Origin: Staphylospora marina
GTDB taxonomy: Bacteria; Bacillota; Bacilli; Thermoactinomycetales; Thermoactinomycetaceae
NCBI RefSeq assembly: GCF_003856495.1
Contig: NZ_CP034118.1
Location: forward strand, 1,282,001-1,346,000
Direction: 5' to 3'
DNA: 64,000 bases
Shown: one piece after another, positions 1 to 8,820 of the stretch
Layout of the letters: every line of letters starts with the position of its first letter
Numbering within the stretch: the stretch's first letter is position 1
The notes under the pieces: generated by a model
The model's database searches: none
What the model was told of the DNA's origin: nothing
Seen by the model: only the letters and a program-made list of their open reading frames with translations
Translations under genes and position numbers: made by a program

Positions 1-404
1 ACGAAGAAGGATATTTGTGTTTGACGGACAAGGGAATCGGGAAAATATCAGATACCCTCGATGAAGGAGCATCGATCTTCCGTTTCTGGATCCGACTGTA
101 CCGGAAACCCGTCCCTCATCTGCCCGTGGTGATCCGCTGGATCGGTTTGCTCGGTGCAAAGGGATGGATCGGTGTGGACACGGTCAAATCCGCCGTCATG
201 TCATGGATATCGCCGTTCTATTATGAAACCCCGGACAGTCTGTTCGTCAAGATCCTGAAGATGATGTCCCATCTGGGCGTGATCCGGATCGGTTCGGAAC
301 AGGGAAGAGACCGATTGACACTGACCGAATCCGGACGGGAGTGGCTTGCCGGAACATCCGCCTTCCGGGAACGCGTCATCGAGGAGGGATTCATTCCCGG
401 TTGA
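1..404 (+). CDS. hypothetical protein, C-terminal part (left edge)
   Basis: The reading frame is open to the left edge (codons in phase from base 3), so only the last 134 or so residues are present and the true start lies outside. The C-terminal half (about the last 60 residues) has the look of a winged-helix unit: a helix-rich stretch, MSHLGVIRIG, then a short hairpin DRLTLTESGREWL. It ends at a TGA 125 bases before ypiB, on the same strand. I do not recognise the family. An internal TTG at base 15 could serve as a start, but no Shine-Dalgarno sequence precedes it, so a truncated long protein is the better reading. Confidence 0.5.
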   Translation, partial: EEGYLCLTDKGIGKISDTLDEGASIFRFWIRLYRKPVPHLPVVIRWIGLLGAKGWIGVDTVKSAVMSWISPFYYETPDSLFVKILKMMSHLGVIRIGSEQGRDRLTLTESGREWLAGTSAFRERVIEEGFIPG

Positions 405-531
405 GCCCCGGGAGGAAACAGAGGTTCCGGTGGCGAATTTATCATAAATAAGACGGAAACGATTCCTGCGTTTCTGCCTTTCCTCAATCAAATAGACATA
501 ATATTCTTTAAAAGCAGAGTGGAGGGGAAGG

Positions 532-1083
532 ATGAGGAGTCAGGTTTCCATCCATGACAAGCGAGAGTTCATTGGCTGGTTTCTCAAACGGTATGAGCTC
601 AGGGTCAAGCCGGCCGCATTTCTGTTGGAGTATTTGGCGGCGGATGACAAATTGCTTGAGCGGCTTCACTTTGTCGATCATGTCCGAAAGCTCCCCAGAT
701 CCTTGGTGCTGTCCACGAAGTGCAGCAACATGACACCGTTTCGTTATGTGAAGAACAAACGCATTGAAGCCGATGTGGAAACCGCCTTTTACGATATTCG
801 GAGCAACCCTCTTGAGGACCTGTATGTCGGGCTTTACTACCGAGACCGTGCGACCTGTCCCAAATATGCCGCGGTAATGGAGGGGAATCCCATGGAAAAA
901 CATGACGTGGTGCAGGATCATTTGCTCAGTCTGTTTGCGGAGATGCTTCTCGACCGGGCGATCAGGGATTTTCAGGAACGGGATCTGTACAGGCGAATCG
1001 ATCACGCGCTCTCTCAGAGGGATGAAAAAACTTTTTTACAGCTCAGCGAACAATGGATCAAAATCATGGAGACCCGGAAGTAA
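532..1083 (+). CDS. ypiB: YpiB/UPF0302 family protein
   Basis: A 183-residue cytosolic protein matching the YpiB (UPF0302) family in length and layout: an N-terminal helical domain (residues 1-130) and a C-terminal IDEAL-type segment (about 150-178) with the I-D-x-A-L...F-x-x-L-S pattern (RRIDHALSQRDEKTFLQLSE). The Listeria orthologue ReoY helps control stability of a peptidoglycan precursor enzyme; whether that applies here is unknown. The start ATG follows GGAGGGGAAGG. Next on the same strand is ypiF, then qcrABC, the same order as in B. subtilis, which supports the identification. A hairpin terminator follows directly. Confidence 0.88.
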   Translation: MRSQVSIHDKREFIGWFLKRYELRVKPAAFLLEYLAADDKLLERLHFVDHVRKLPRSLVLSTKCSNMTPFRYVKNKRIEADVETAFYDIRSNPLEDLYVGLYYRDRATCPKYAAVMEGNPMEKHDVVQDHLLSLFAEMLLDRAIRDFQERDLYRRIDHALSQRDEKTFLQLSEQWIKIMETRK

Positions 1084-1093
1084 ATGGGATATG

Positions 1094-1127
1094 ATAAGCT
1101 CAGCGGCGCAGCTGGGCTTATTTCTTT
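1094..1127 (+). terminator. intrinsic terminator after ypiB
   Basis: An 11-bp stem, ATAAGCTCAGC paired with GCTGGGCTTAT (one G-T wobble), has a 6-base loop and is followed by TTCTTT. It lies 10 bases after the ypiB stop and suggests that ypiF needs its own promoter or read-through. Confidence 0.7.
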
Positions 1128-1178
1128 GTGTTGAAGCCTTGCTGTCGACCGAAATCCATCATGAACAGGATGAAAGGC

Positions 1179-1613
1179 ATGCGCCTTTGGACCATCGATC
1201 ACGCTGAATGGCAAAAGGCTGCCCTGTTCGTCGACACGTTGTTGTTGCCGGTTTGTCCTTTTGAGCTCCGGGAAAAGCGGCTGTTCCTGGATGCGGGCAA
1301 ACGGATGGAACGACTGGCGGCCGCCGTGGAAGCCAAACTGGCCGGAAGAGTGCTTTTGCTTCCGCCCCTGCATTATGTTCCCCGCGACGGGGATGTGTGG
1401 AATTCCGTCTTTCAAGGAATACTGGAAGATATCAGGAGTGCCGGTTTTGATTTTCTGGTGATCGTCGGCCACGGATTGCCGGATCCGGACTTTGCGGAAA
1501 AGCCGGAGCCTGTCCGGGTTCTCGTGCACCGGCCGGAAGAAGACGCGAGCGTGGAGGAAGCGTCGGAGCGTCTGTACGGAAAGATCCTGGATCTGTGGCA
1601 ACGATACGGCTGA
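1179..1613 (+). CDS. ypiF: YpiF family protein (DUF2487)
   Basis: A protein of about 144 residues without membrane segments that matches YpiF (DUF2487) in position, size and general pattern (MRLWTIDHAEWQ at the start, a central LLLPPLHYVP, then FLVIVGHG). Function unknown. Upstream in-frame ATG codons at 1161 and 1170 and a GTG at 1128 are possible starts; none has a strong Shine-Dalgarno site, and 1179 was chosen because family members begin close to this motif. It sits between ypiB and qcrA as in B. subtilis. Confidence 0.75.
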   Translation: MRLWTIDHAEWQKAALFVDTLLLPVCPFELREKRLFLDAGKRMERLAAAVEAKLAGRVLLLPPLHYVPRDGDVWNSVFQGILEDIRSAGFDFLVIVGHGLPDPDFAEKPEPVRVLVHRPEEDASVEEASERLYGKILDLWQRYG

Positions 1614-1666
1614 ATGAAACCCTGAATATGGCTGAATTTTGTCGGCTGATGGTCACAGGTGCTTCC

Positions 1667-1696
1667 TTGACTTTTGAGAAGGCCATTGGCTATCAT
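1667..1696 (+). promoter_or_regulatory. sigma-A-like promoter for qcrABC
   Basis: TTGACT and TATCAT are separated by 18 bases, about 90 bases before the qcrA start, in the gap after ypiF. This is the only good sigma-A match seen in this gap. Inferred from consensus only. Confidence 0.5.
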
Positions 1697-1784
1697 GGAT
1701 ATGTCCTGGTGAAAGATTCGTTCGTCCTGGCGAAGATTCCGGTCCAAGTGGACGGTTGAAGCCGCATAGAAGGAGGTCGGAGTT

Positions 1785-2282
1785 GTGAGCAAAAAAGTTT
1801 CCCGCCGTCAGTTTTTGACGTACACGCTCGGTGGGACCGCGGGTTTTCTCGCATCCGGAATGCTCTTTCCCATGGTCCGGTTCGCCGCTGATCCGGTCCT
1901 GAAAAAGGGAGGCGGAGAGCAGTATGTCAACACGGGTGTCTCCGTGAGCGAGATTACCGATATCCCCAAAGCGGTCAACTTCACCGTGCATGTCAAAGAC
2001 GGATGGTACGAGCCGGAAGGCGGGGAAAGCAGGACGGCCTGGGTGTTGAAGCTGAACGGCGAAATCGTCGCATTCTCGCCGATTTGCAAACACCTTGGCT
2101 GCACGGTCAACTGGGACAGCAATCCCCAGTTCAAAGGCGAGTTCTTCTGCCCCTGCCACTTCGGACGCTATACCAAAGACGGCGTCAACGTTCCCGGCAC
2201 TCCGCCGGCCAAACCGCTCGACCGTTACAAGGTCAAGGTGGAAAACGGAAAGCTGCTCATCGGGCCGCTGCAGAAGGCTTAA
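1785..2282 (+). CDS. qcrA: menaquinol:cytochrome c reductase, Rieske iron-sulfur subunit
   Basis: This is the 2Fe-2S Rieske subunit of the menaquinol:cytochrome c oxidoreductase (bc/b6c complex) in the cytoplasmic membrane. The 165 residues begin with a twin-arginine-like segment (SRRQFL) and one membrane helix (about 12-30). The cluster ligands are visible in the two boxes CKHLGC (C101, H103, C106) and CPCH (C122, C124, H125). GTG start behind AAGGAGG. It is the first gene of qcrABC; Tat export of the folded iron-sulfur domain is expected for this family. Confidence 0.97.
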   Translation: MSKKVSRRQFLTYTLGGTAGFLASGMLFPMVRFAADPVLKKGGGEQYVNTGVSVSEITDIPKAVNFTVHVKDGWYEPEGGESRTAWVLKLNGEIVAFSPICKHLGCTVNWDSNPQFKGEFFCPCHFGRYTKDGVNVPGTPPAKPLDRYKVKVENGKLLIGPLQKA

Positions 2283-2308
2283 TGTCATGGAGATCGGAGG
2301 TGTAGCGA

Positions 2309-2980
2309 ATGCTGCGCGCCATTTACGATTGGGTGGACGAGCGTCTGGACATTACGCCGCTGTGGCGGGATGTCGCCGACCATGAAGTGCCGGAACACGT
2401 CAACCCAGCGCATCATTTCTCGGCGTTCATCTACTGCTTTGGCGGTCTCACATTTTTCGTGGTCGTCATTCAGATCCTTTCCGGCATGTTCTTGGCGATG
2501 TACTATGTTCCGGACATTGTAAACGCTCACCCGAGTGTCAATTACCTGCAAAACGAGATCGCCATGGGCGCCATTGTCCGCGGCATGCATCACTGGGGAG
2601 CCAGCGTGTCCATCGTGATGCTGTTCCTGCACACGCTTCGGGTGTTCTTCACCGGAAGTTACAAGCATCCGCGTGAGTTCAACTGGCTCGTGGGCATCCT
2701 GATCTTCTTCGTGATGCTCGGCCTGGGCTTCACCGGCTATCTTCTGCCGTGGGACAACAAAGCGTACTTCGCGACCAAAGTCGGCGTGGAGATCGCTGCG
2801 TCCGTGCCGGTTCTCGGACCTTACATCGCGTCGTTCCTGCAAGGAGGAGACATCGTTGGTGCGCAGACGTTGGCCCGCTTCTTCGCCCTGCACGTGTTCT
2901 TCCTCCCTGCCGCGCTGCTCGGACTCCTGGGCGTACACTTCATCCTGATCCGCCGTCAGGGTATTTCCGGGCCGCTATGA
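2309..2980 (+). CDS. qcrB: menaquinol:cytochrome c reductase, cytochrome b6 subunit
   Basis: Cytochrome b6-type subunit, 223 residues, close to the 224 of B. subtilis QcrB. Four membrane helices are evident. Haem-ligand histidines lie in RGMHHWGAS / FLHTLR (helix B) and FFALHVFF / LLGVHF (helix D). Cys43 in IYCFGG corresponds to the cysteine that covalently binds the extra haem in Bacillus QcrB. ATG behind a GGAGG site; 26 bases separate it from qcrA and 26 from qcrC, one operon. Confidence 0.97.
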   Translation: MLRAIYDWVDERLDITPLWRDVADHEVPEHVNPAHHFSAFIYCFGGLTFFVVVIQILSGMFLAMYYVPDIVNAHPSVNYLQNEIAMGAIVRGMHHWGASVSIVMLFLHTLRVFFTGSYKHPREFNWLVGILIFFVMLGLGFTGYLLPWDNKAYFATKVGVEIAASVPVLGPYIASFLQGGDIVGAQTLARFFALHVFFLPAALLGLLGVHFILIRRQGISGPL

Positions 2981-3006
2981 TCAACCGCGCGTGAGGAGGG
3001 ATCCAC

Positions 3007-3789
3007 TTGGCACACAATCACGACGGAAAACAGGTCCATTACGTGGGAGACTCGCGCGTACGTGCGGACCGTCCGCAGCTGTCCCCGCCGGATTATGACC
3101 GGTTTCCGGGCAAAACGGAAGCTTTCTTTCCCGACTTCCTTCTGAAAGAATGGATGGTTGCGGTTGTTTTCCTGGTCGGATTCATGACGCTCGTCATGGC
3201 AGAGGAGCCGCCGCTCGGTGAACTGGCGGATCCGACGAACACAAGCTTCCTGCCCGTTCCGGACTGGTACTTCCTGTTCCTGTACCAGCTCCTGAAGTAC
3301 AAATGGGCGGCCGGCGACTTTGTGGTCATCGGAACGGTCATCCTGCCCGGAATCGCATTCATGGCATTGATGCTGGCTCCGTGGCTTGATCGCAGCAAGG
3401 AGCGCCGTCCCCACAAACGTCCGGTGGCAACCGGAATCATGCTGATCTCTCTGATCGCGGTTGCGGCGCTCACCTGGGCCGCCGAATACGAGCATGAGAT
3501 TCAGCTTGAGTCCGCACCGGGCGAAAAGCCGGATAACACCGAAGTCATTGCACAAAATGAGGAAGGTTACGAAATCTACTCCAAAAACGCCTGCATCAAG
3601 TGCCACGGTGGGGAGCTGGAGGGCGTGAACGGCCCGAGCCTGCTGGGCATCGGAAACCGTCGCACCGCGGAAGAGCTCACCCGGTACATTGATGAGGGGA
3701 AAGGTGCAATGCCTCCGGGAATGTTCCAAGGCAGCGAACAGGAGAAAAAGATCCTTGTGGAATGGCTGCTCAAACAAACGCAGAAATGA
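3007..3789 (+). CDS. qcrC: menaquinol:cytochrome c reductase, subunit IV-cytochrome c fusion
   Basis: 260 residues combining a subunit IV-like N-terminal part with three membrane helices (about 50-65, 103-125, 142-160) and a C-terminal cytochrome c domain. The haem-binding CIKCH is at residues 196-200 and the axial methionine is probably in GAMPPGM near residue 238. The PDWYFLFLYQLL motif is typical of subunit IV. TTG start behind AGGAGG. This b/c fusion is characteristic of Gram-positive bc complexes. A terminator follows. Confidence 0.96.
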   Translation: MAHNHDGKQVHYVGDSRVRADRPQLSPPDYDRFPGKTEAFFPDFLLKEWMVAVVFLVGFMTLVMAEEPPLGELADPTNTSFLPVPDWYFLFLYQLLKYKWAAGDFVVIGTVILPGIAFMALMLAPWLDRSKERRPHKRPVATGIMLISLIAVAALTWAAEYEHEIQLESAPGEKPDNTEVIAQNEEGYEIYSKNACIKCHGGELEGVNGPSLLGIGNRRTAEELTRYIDEGKGAMPPGMFQGSEQEKKILVEWLLKQTQK

Positions 3790-3794
3790 CGGAA

Positions 3795-3829
3795 AAACCT
3801 GGCTGGCCGGTATGGCTGGCCAGGTTTTG
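3795..3829 (+). terminator. intrinsic terminator after qcrC
   Basis: Inverted repeat AAAACCTGGC / GCCAGGTTTT with a T-rich 3' flank (TTTTGTGT), 6 bases after the qcrC stop codon. Confidence 0.7.
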
Positions 3830-3859
3830 TGTCATTACGGGAAAAGGGGTGTGGCATGC

Positions 3860-4483
3860 ATGAACATCGTGTGGCGAGCTCTGTCCACGAGACGGGACTT
3901 TCTTTGGGTGCTTTTTTTTGTCAATTTTCTGGGATCGGTGTACGGATTTTGGTGGTACGGGAACCAATTGGCCGAAACGGAGGCCTGGTGGTGGCCGTTC
4001 ATTCCGGACAGCCCCACGGCCAGCTCGCTGTTCACATTGGCGATTCTCGCATGGCTCATGAACAGGAGTCATCCTCTCCTGGAGGCATTTGCGGCGGTGA
4101 CCTTGTTCAAGTACGGCATTTGGGCGGTGGTCATGATTTTTTGGGGAGGCTGGTTGGATCCGGCCCCGATGACGGAGGCCCTGAACTGGCAACATTGGAT
4201 GCTGATCTGCTCGCATCTCGGAATGGCGCTGGAAGCGCTTTTGTACATGCACGTGATGTCATTTACATGGAAGCACCTGCTTTGGGTGGCCGCATGGACA
4301 TTGACCAACGACGCGCTGGATTACGGGGTGGACATTCATCCTTGGCTGTCTCCCTATCTGGAACCGTATGATCATCTTGTCGGTTGGTTCACCTTGCTTC
4401 TTTCCCTCACGTCTTTGTTGCTGTTCGCCGCGCTTTCGATGCTGCGTGCATCGTCCCGTGAGAATGTGTTCCGCACCGAATGA
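3860..4483 (+). CDS. ypjA: YpjA family membrane protein (DUF1405)
   Basis: A 207-residue integral membrane protein with about six hydrophobic helices, rich in Trp (YGFWWYGNQL, EAWWWPFIP). It matches YpjA/DUF1405 in length and in position between qcrC and ypjB. Function unknown. The ATG at 3860 has AAAGGGGT upstream; the frame extends further left but into qcrC and its terminator, so that part is rejected. It is followed almost without gap by the ypjB region, so the two are probably co-transcribed. Confidence 0.85.
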   Translation: MNIVWRALSTRRDFLWVLFFVNFLGSVYGFWWYGNQLAETEAWWWPFIPDSPTASSLFTLAILAWLMNRSHPLLEAFAAVTLFKYGIWAVVMIFWGGWLDPAPMTEALNWQHWMLICSHLGMALEALLYMHVMSFTWKHLLWVAAWTLTNDALDYGVDIHPWLSPYLEPYDHLVGWFTLLLSLTSLLLFAALSMLRASSRENVFRTE

Positions 4484-4579
4484 ATGGGTTCGATTCTTCT
4501 TTTGGAACCGCTTTTTCGCATAAAAAGCCGGACAACCCGAATACATTTGGACAAAGAGGTTTTGCGGAGGCGATGGGTT

Positions 4580-5386
4580 GTGGGCAAGGGTTGGTCCGGA
4601 GGACTTCTGTTGTTGGTGTCCGTTTGGCTGATGTGGGGAAGTGTGCCGGTGGTTGAAGCGGCGACGGAAGCCCCTCAGGAAGCCTTGGAATGGGCGAATT
4701 TGGCACGCAAGGTGGAAGAACTCGTGATCCGGGGAGATCTTGTGTCCGCCCGTGACCAGTTGGCCGTTCTTTCCCGCCGGTTCTCAGGGGCCGATTTGTC
4801 CGGAAAACACCTTCATGTCGATGCCATCCATGCTTTGTCCGGAACATTGTTGGAAATGGAGCGGCAACTGAACCGGGTTCGCCCGGATGAAACCGGTCTC
4901 CTCCGGACCGCCCGGCAGTTGGTGATCGCGTTTGATGCTGCGGCTCACCCCCACCAGCCTTTGTGGAAAGAGTCTTATGACACGATCAGGAAACACTCGG
5001 AAGCGCTCTTGCTTCCGATCCGGATGCAAAGGCGGGAGGCATACGACACGGCTCTCGAACGGTTGGAACAAGAGTATCGGTTGATTCGTCCGGGATTGGT
5101 GGTGGCCAAAAGTCCCGCGGTCGTGTCCCGCATGGATTCGTTGATGGCTTTTCTGAAAAAAGCGCAAGACTGGAAGGAGATCCGGTACGCGGCGGATCAG
5201 TGGCTCGCTTTGCTTCAACCCCTGTTCTTCGGTACGGAAAAAGAAGTGATGGCCGTGGTGACGGGATGGGATGAACGGGTCACCTGGAGGTTTGCCCTGT
5301 GGCTCGGGATGCTCACCGCCACCGCCTTGACTTGGGCCAGTTGGAACAAATACCGGCAAACCGTCGCATCAGGCGGAACCGGATAA
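4580..5386 (+). CDS. ypjB: sporulation protein YpjB family
   Basis: 268 residues with an N-terminal signal sequence (about 1-27, LLLLVSVWLMWGSVPVVEA), a helical extracytoplasmic domain, and one C-terminal membrane helix (about 240-258). This is the layout of YpjB, a protein linked to sporulation in Bacillus. I chose GTG 4580 because GCGGAGG lies 9 bases upstream and the signal peptide begins right after; an in-frame ATG at 4484 overlaps the ypjA stop but would add a charged 32-residue leader before the signal peptide. Ends at a strong bidirectional terminator. Confidence 0.82.
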   Translation: MGKGWSGGLLLLVSVWLMWGSVPVVEAATEAPQEALEWANLARKVEELVIRGDLVSARDQLAVLSRRFSGADLSGKHLHVDAIHALSGTLLEMERQLNRVRPDETGLLRTARQLVIAFDAAAHPHQPLWKESYDTIRKHSEALLLPIRMQRREAYDTALERLEQEYRLIRPGLVVAKSPAVVSRMDSLMAFLKKAQDWKEIRYAADQWLALLQPLFFGTEKEVMAVVTGWDERVTWRFALWLGMLTATALTWASWNKYRQTVASGGTG

Positions 5387-5427
5387 AAACACCCCGTTTC
5401 CCGGGAGTCCCGGAAACGGGGTGTTTT
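5385..5427. terminator. bidirectional terminator between ypjB and YitT gene
   Basis: A long inverted repeat (AAAACACCCCGTTTCC paired with GGAAACGGGGTGTTTT) separates two convergent genes and has runs of A before and T after, so it can stop transcription from both sides. Confidence 0.88.
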
Positions 5428-5433
5428 GACGGT

Positions 5434-6321
5434 TCATTCTTTTTCCGCGGAAACTTCGTCGGGGTTGTCGTATGTGAAACCTTCTCCCTGCACGTCCCGG
5501 GTATCGTGAACCACCACGAACGCGTAAGGGTCCGTTTTGTTGATGATCCGCTTCAACTTGGGAAGCTCGTTCGGCGCGACGACCGCATACAAAACGTCTT
5601 TCTCCTGTCCGGTATATCCTCCGCGTCCCTTGAGCAAAGTGACTCCGCGGTTCATCTTCTGGGTGATGGCCCGGGCCAGTTCGTGCGGACAATTGGAAAT
5701 GATGGTGGCCGCTTTGGAGGCGTTCAGCCCTTCCACCACGAAGTCGACCACGCGGGCTCCCACAAAAACCGCCACCAGCGTGTACATCGCTTTGTTGATG
5801 CCGATCAGGAAGACGGAACATCCGATGACGGCGAAATCAAACAGGAACATGGTTTTCCCGATGCTGAGACCGAACCATTTGTTGGCCAATCGGGCGATGA
5901 TGTCCACGCCGCCGGTGGTGCCGCCGACGCGAAAGATGAGGCCGAGCCCCAGACCGACCATCACACCGGTGTACAGGGCGCAGAGAAGGAAATCTTCCAC
6001 CGGCCCGGTCCATTGGTGTCGAAGGAATTCGGTGAGGCTCAGCATCAGGGTCAGCGCGTTGATGCCGATGACGGTATAGATGAAGGTCCGCTTGCCGAGT
6101 TCGCGCCAACCGATGATGAGCAGCGGAATGTTCAGCGTCCATATGACAATCCCGACATCCCAGCCCAGCCAGTAGTGAACCAACAGGGCGATGCCCGTAA
6201 GGCCCCCTTCCGCCAGTTGGGCGGGAATGGCGAAGTAATTGATTCCGACGGAGAAGATCAGCGCGCCCAAGAAAATGGCCGCGATGTTTTTTGTGTGATT
6301 GAGCAGTTTCCCCTGTTTCAT
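5434..6321 (-). CDS. YitT family membrane protein (YpjC-like)
   Basis: 295 residues: an N-terminal YitT membrane domain with five hydrophobic helices (about 10-190, with GGTTGGVDIIARL as a family signature) and a C-terminal cytosolic DUF2179 domain (about 200-285, NCPHELARAITQKMNRGVT then GGYTGQEKDVLY). Position matches ypjC of B. subtilis, although it is on the opposite strand to its neighbours here. Function not established for the family. ATG 6321 has AGAGGCG upstream; a start 24 bases earlier lacks a site. Confidence 0.87.
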   Translation of the reverse strand: MKQGKLLNHTKNIAAIFLGALIFSVGINYFAIPAQLAEGGLTGIALLVHYWLGWDVGIVIWTLNIPLLIIGWRELGKRTFIYTVIGINALTLMLSLTEFLRHQWTGPVEDFLLCALYTGVMVGLGLGLIFRVGGTTGGVDIIARLANKWFGLSIGKTMFLFDFAVIGCSVFLIGINKAMYTLVAVFVGARVVDFVVEGLNASKAATIISNCPHELARAITQKMNRGVTLLKGRGGYTGQEKDVLYAVVAPNELPKLKRIINKTDPYAFVVVHDTRDVQGEGFTYDNPDEVSAEKE

Positions 6322-6624
6322 GTTCGTTCGCCTCTTTGTCTGCAAATATCCTCATCTATCATACATCCTTCCATTTGCAGGATCAATGAAAATGCGGTAA
6401 AGCATGACCGTGGCACCGTGTGTCCAACATTCACTGGAGCGGTCAATTCCGGAACATCATGTTTGATCGCAAGCAAACGCTTCTGTCTGTGGTTGCGGCG
6501 ATCCGTCGGAAAAAAGGGGTTCTCCGAATCTCCGTGAACCGACGGTTCAAGCTGTGGGGCGGGGCATTGTTTTTTTCTGCTTCCATCGGTTAACATGATA
6601 GAGAATATGGAGGGTGATGGCTGC
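6322..6624. other. intergenic stretch, no gene seen
   Basis: About 300 bases between the divergent YitT and MazG genes. Neither strand has an open frame with a credible ribosome site. A partial inverted repeat (CCGTCGG near 6507, CCGACGG near 6538) is present, followed about 20 bases later by GGGCATTGTTTTTTTC, but it does not form a clear terminator. It presumably holds two divergent promoters. Confidence 0.4.
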
Positions 6625-6957
6625 ATGGCAGGCAAGACGTTGAGCGACATTCAGCAGGAAGTGCATGAATACATCAGCCAGTTCAAGGAAGGGTATTTCA
6701 AACCGTTGTCCATGTTGGCCAGAATGACCGAAGAGGTCGGCGAACTTGCCCGGGAAGTGAATCACTTGTACGGAGAAAAGCCGAAAAAACCCGGGGAGAA
6801 GGAAAATACCGTTTCCGGCGAGCTGGGAGACATTTTGTTCATCGTGGTTTGTTTTGCCAATTCGTTGGGGATCAGTCTGGAAGAAGCTTTTGATGAAGTG
6901 ATGCAAAAATACCGGACAAGGGATGCCAACCGGTGGACTCGCATCGAAAAACCGTAA
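6625..6957 (+). CDS. MazG-type nucleotide pyrophosphohydrolase (YpjD-like)
   Basis: 110 residues, the size of B. subtilis YpjD. MazG-type helical NTP pyrophosphohydrolases hydrolyse (d)NTPs to NMP and PPi, probably as house-cleaning enzymes. The metal-binding acids are visible: EEVGELAREV (about 35-44) and GELGDILFIVVC (about 66-77). ATG 6625 follows GGAGGGTG; the frame opens 30 bases earlier without a site. It lies upstream of dapB on the same strand, as in B. subtilis. Confidence 0.9.
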   Translation: MAGKTLSDIQQEVHEYISQFKEGYFKPLSMLARMTEEVGELAREVNHLYGEKPKKPGEKENTVSGELGDILFIVVCFANSLGISLEEAFDEVMQKYRTRDANRWTRIEKP

Positions 6958-7006
6958 GACGTCGGTCATCATAAGCGGCAAGAATGGCAGCAAAGGGGTA
7001 TGCATC

Positions 7007-7804
7007 ATGGCGATTCGTGTGATTGTCGCGGGTGCCAGCGGCAGAATGGGACAAGAAGTCGTGAAAATGATCCGCAATGAAGACAAAATTCGTTTGGTGG
7101 GAGGGGTGTCGCGTTCCCGAAAAGGGGAGGATGCCGGCGAAGTGGCAGGGGTCGGGCCGCTCGGCGTGACGTTGGTCGGGTCGGTCGAAGAAGCTCTCAA
7201 GCAGACCGAGGCGGATGTCCTGGTGGATTTGACCGTTCCTCACGCCGTCAAGGCACACATGGAACTGGCCATCCGTGCAGGAGTTCGGCCGGTGGTGGGA
7301 ACCAGCGGATTGTCGCGGGACGATTTGAACGGAATCGCGCGCCTGTGTGCCGAAAGGGGAGTGGGGGCCATTGTCGCACCCAATTTCGCCATCGGGGCGG
7401 TGCTGATGATGATGTTCGCCCGGAAGGCGGCACAATACCTGCCTCACGTGGAAATCATTGAATCCCATCATGACCGGAAACTGGATGCACCTTCCGGTAC
7501 GGCGGTGAAAACCGCGGAAATGATCGCCCAAAACCGTCCGGAATTCCGGCAGGGACATCCGGATGAAGAGGAGTGGATCGACGGCGCTCGCGGAGCGTTT
7601 GTGCAAGGCTTTCGCATTCACAGCGTGCGATTGCCCGGCCTGGTGGCCCATCAGGAAGTTTTGTTTGGAGGGCATGGACAGCTGCTGACGATCCGTCATG
7701 ACTCGTTCAATCGCGAGTCATTCATGCCGGGAGTGAAACTGGCCATCGAAAAAGTGTTGCAGCTGGACGGCCTCGTTTACGGTTTGGAGAACATTCTCGA
7801 ATGA
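7007..7804 (+). CDS. dapB: 4-hydroxy-tetrahydrodipicolinate reductase
   Basis: 265-residue DapB, which reduces (hydroxy)tetrahydrodipicolinate with NAD(P)H in lysine and diaminopimelate synthesis; in a spore former this route also feeds dipicolinate. The nucleotide-binding loop GASGRMGQEV is at 9-18 and the active-site box ESHHDRKLDAPSGTA, with the catalytic His pair and Lys, at about 150-164. ATG 7007 has CAAAGGGG upstream; the frame extension to 6923 overlaps the MazG gene. The stop overlaps the next start by ATGA, so translation is coupled. Confidence 0.96.
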   Translation: MAIRVIVAGASGRMGQEVVKMIRNEDKIRLVGGVSRSRKGEDAGEVAGVGPLGVTLVGSVEEALKQTEADVLVDLTVPHAVKAHMELAIRAGVRPVVGTSGLSRDDLNGIARLCAERGVGAIVAPNFAIGAVLMMMFARKAAQYLPHVEIIESHHDRKLDAPSGTAVKTAEMIAQNRPEFRQGHPDEEEWIDGARGAFVQGFRIHSVRLPGLVAHQEVLFGGHGQLLTIRHDSFNRESFMPGVKLAIEKVLQLDGLVYGLENILE

Positions 7805-8820
7805 CATGGGGGAAGAATCGGATCGTGAAAAAGGAGACACCCCGTTTTCCCATTTTGACCGGTGAAACGCCGCTTCAACCCCTGCGGCGTTTTTCGGAGC
7901 ATGCCGGAGCGGAAATCTGGATCAAACGCGATGATCTGACCGGGATCGGTGTGGGTGGAAACAAACTGCGAAAGTTGGAGTTCCTGCTGGGGGAAGCATT
8001 GGATCGCGGATGCGATCTCGTGCTTACCGGAGGAAGTCCGCAGTCCAATCACGCCAGGCTGACTGCAGCGGCGGCGGCTGCCGCCGGACTGAAAGCGCGG
8101 CTTCTGTTTGCGGGACGGCGAACGGGTCCCATGCAGGGGAACCTTCTTCTCGACCGGATTCTGGGGGCCGAGGTGATCCTTACCGGCAAGTACGGAACGA
8201 AAGGATTGCTGGAGGCCATGGAGGAAGAAGCGGAAAACGCCCGCTCCGCCGGTCTGAACCCGTACGTGATTCCCGTCGGCGGATCAACCCCGGTCGGGGA
8301 TTGGGGGTATGTGCTGGCGTGGCGGGAACTGGAGAGCCAACGCGAACGAATGGGCATTCCGCCCTTTGATGAAATCGTGGTGGCGCTGGGTACCGGCGGA
8401 ACGCTGGCCGGCCTCTGGATCGGGGGTTTCCTGGACGGATCGAAGACACGCCTGACCGGGATCAGCGTTTGGGAAACGAAAGAACGGGCGATACCCGAAC
8501 TCCGCGGGCATGCGGAGAATCTGGCTGCCTGGATCGGTGTCACACCGCCGCCGGATGAATCCGGAGTGGAGGTGGATGACCGATTTTTCGGGCCGAAATA
8601 CGGGGTCCCTTCGGAAGCCGGCAATGCCGCCATCCGGTTGCTCGCCAGAACGGAAGGGATCTTTGCCGATCCGGTGTACACGGGAAAAGCGCTGGCCGGG
8701 ATGCTGGAACGAATCCGGAGGGGAGAAATGGCCGGCAGACGGATCCTCTTCTGGCACACGGGGGGATTGCCGGCTGTTTTTGCGCATGCCGCTTCTTTTG
8801 AGGAGGATGATGGATCGTGA
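7801..8820 (+). CDS. PLP-dependent D-cysteine desulfhydrase / ACC deaminase family enzyme
   Basis: 339 residues of fold-type II PLP enzyme. The PLP lysine is in [12 protein letters not shown] (about 52-63), preceded by IKRDDLTG, and the glycine-rich phosphate loop is in GTGGTLAG near 200. Family members degrade D-cysteine to pyruvate, sulfide and ammonia, or deaminate 1-aminocyclopropane-carboxylate; sequence alone does not decide. It overlaps dapB by 4 bases and mgsA by 4 bases, so it is embedded in the operon. This gene is not between dapB and mgsA in B. subtilis. A GTG at 7825 with GGGGGAAG upstream is an alternative start. Confidence 0.85.
   Translation: MTWGKNRIVKKETPRFPILTGETPLQPLRRFSEHAGAEIWIKRDDLTGIGVGGNKLRKLEFLLGEALDRGCDLVLTGGSPQSNHARLTAAAAAAAGLKARLLFAGRRTGPMQGNLLLDRILGAEVILTGKYGTKGLLEAMEEEAENARSAGLNPYVIPVGGSTPVGDWGYVLAWRELESQRERMGIPPFDEIVVALGTGGTLAGLWIGGFLDGSKTRLTGISVWETKERAIPELRGHAENLAAWIGVTPPPDESGVEVDDRFFGPKYGVPSEAGNAAIRLLARTEGIFADPVYTGKALAGMLERIRRGEMAGRRILFWHTGGLPAVFAHAASFEEDDGS

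Noticed and set aside
4484..4579. Using ATG 4484 as the ypjB start
   Set aside because: It would put 32 charged residues before the signal peptide; GTG 4580 has a good ribosome site at proper spacing.
5299..6537. A 412-codon frame opposite the YitT gene
   Set aside because: It runs through the bidirectional terminator and has shadow-like composition.
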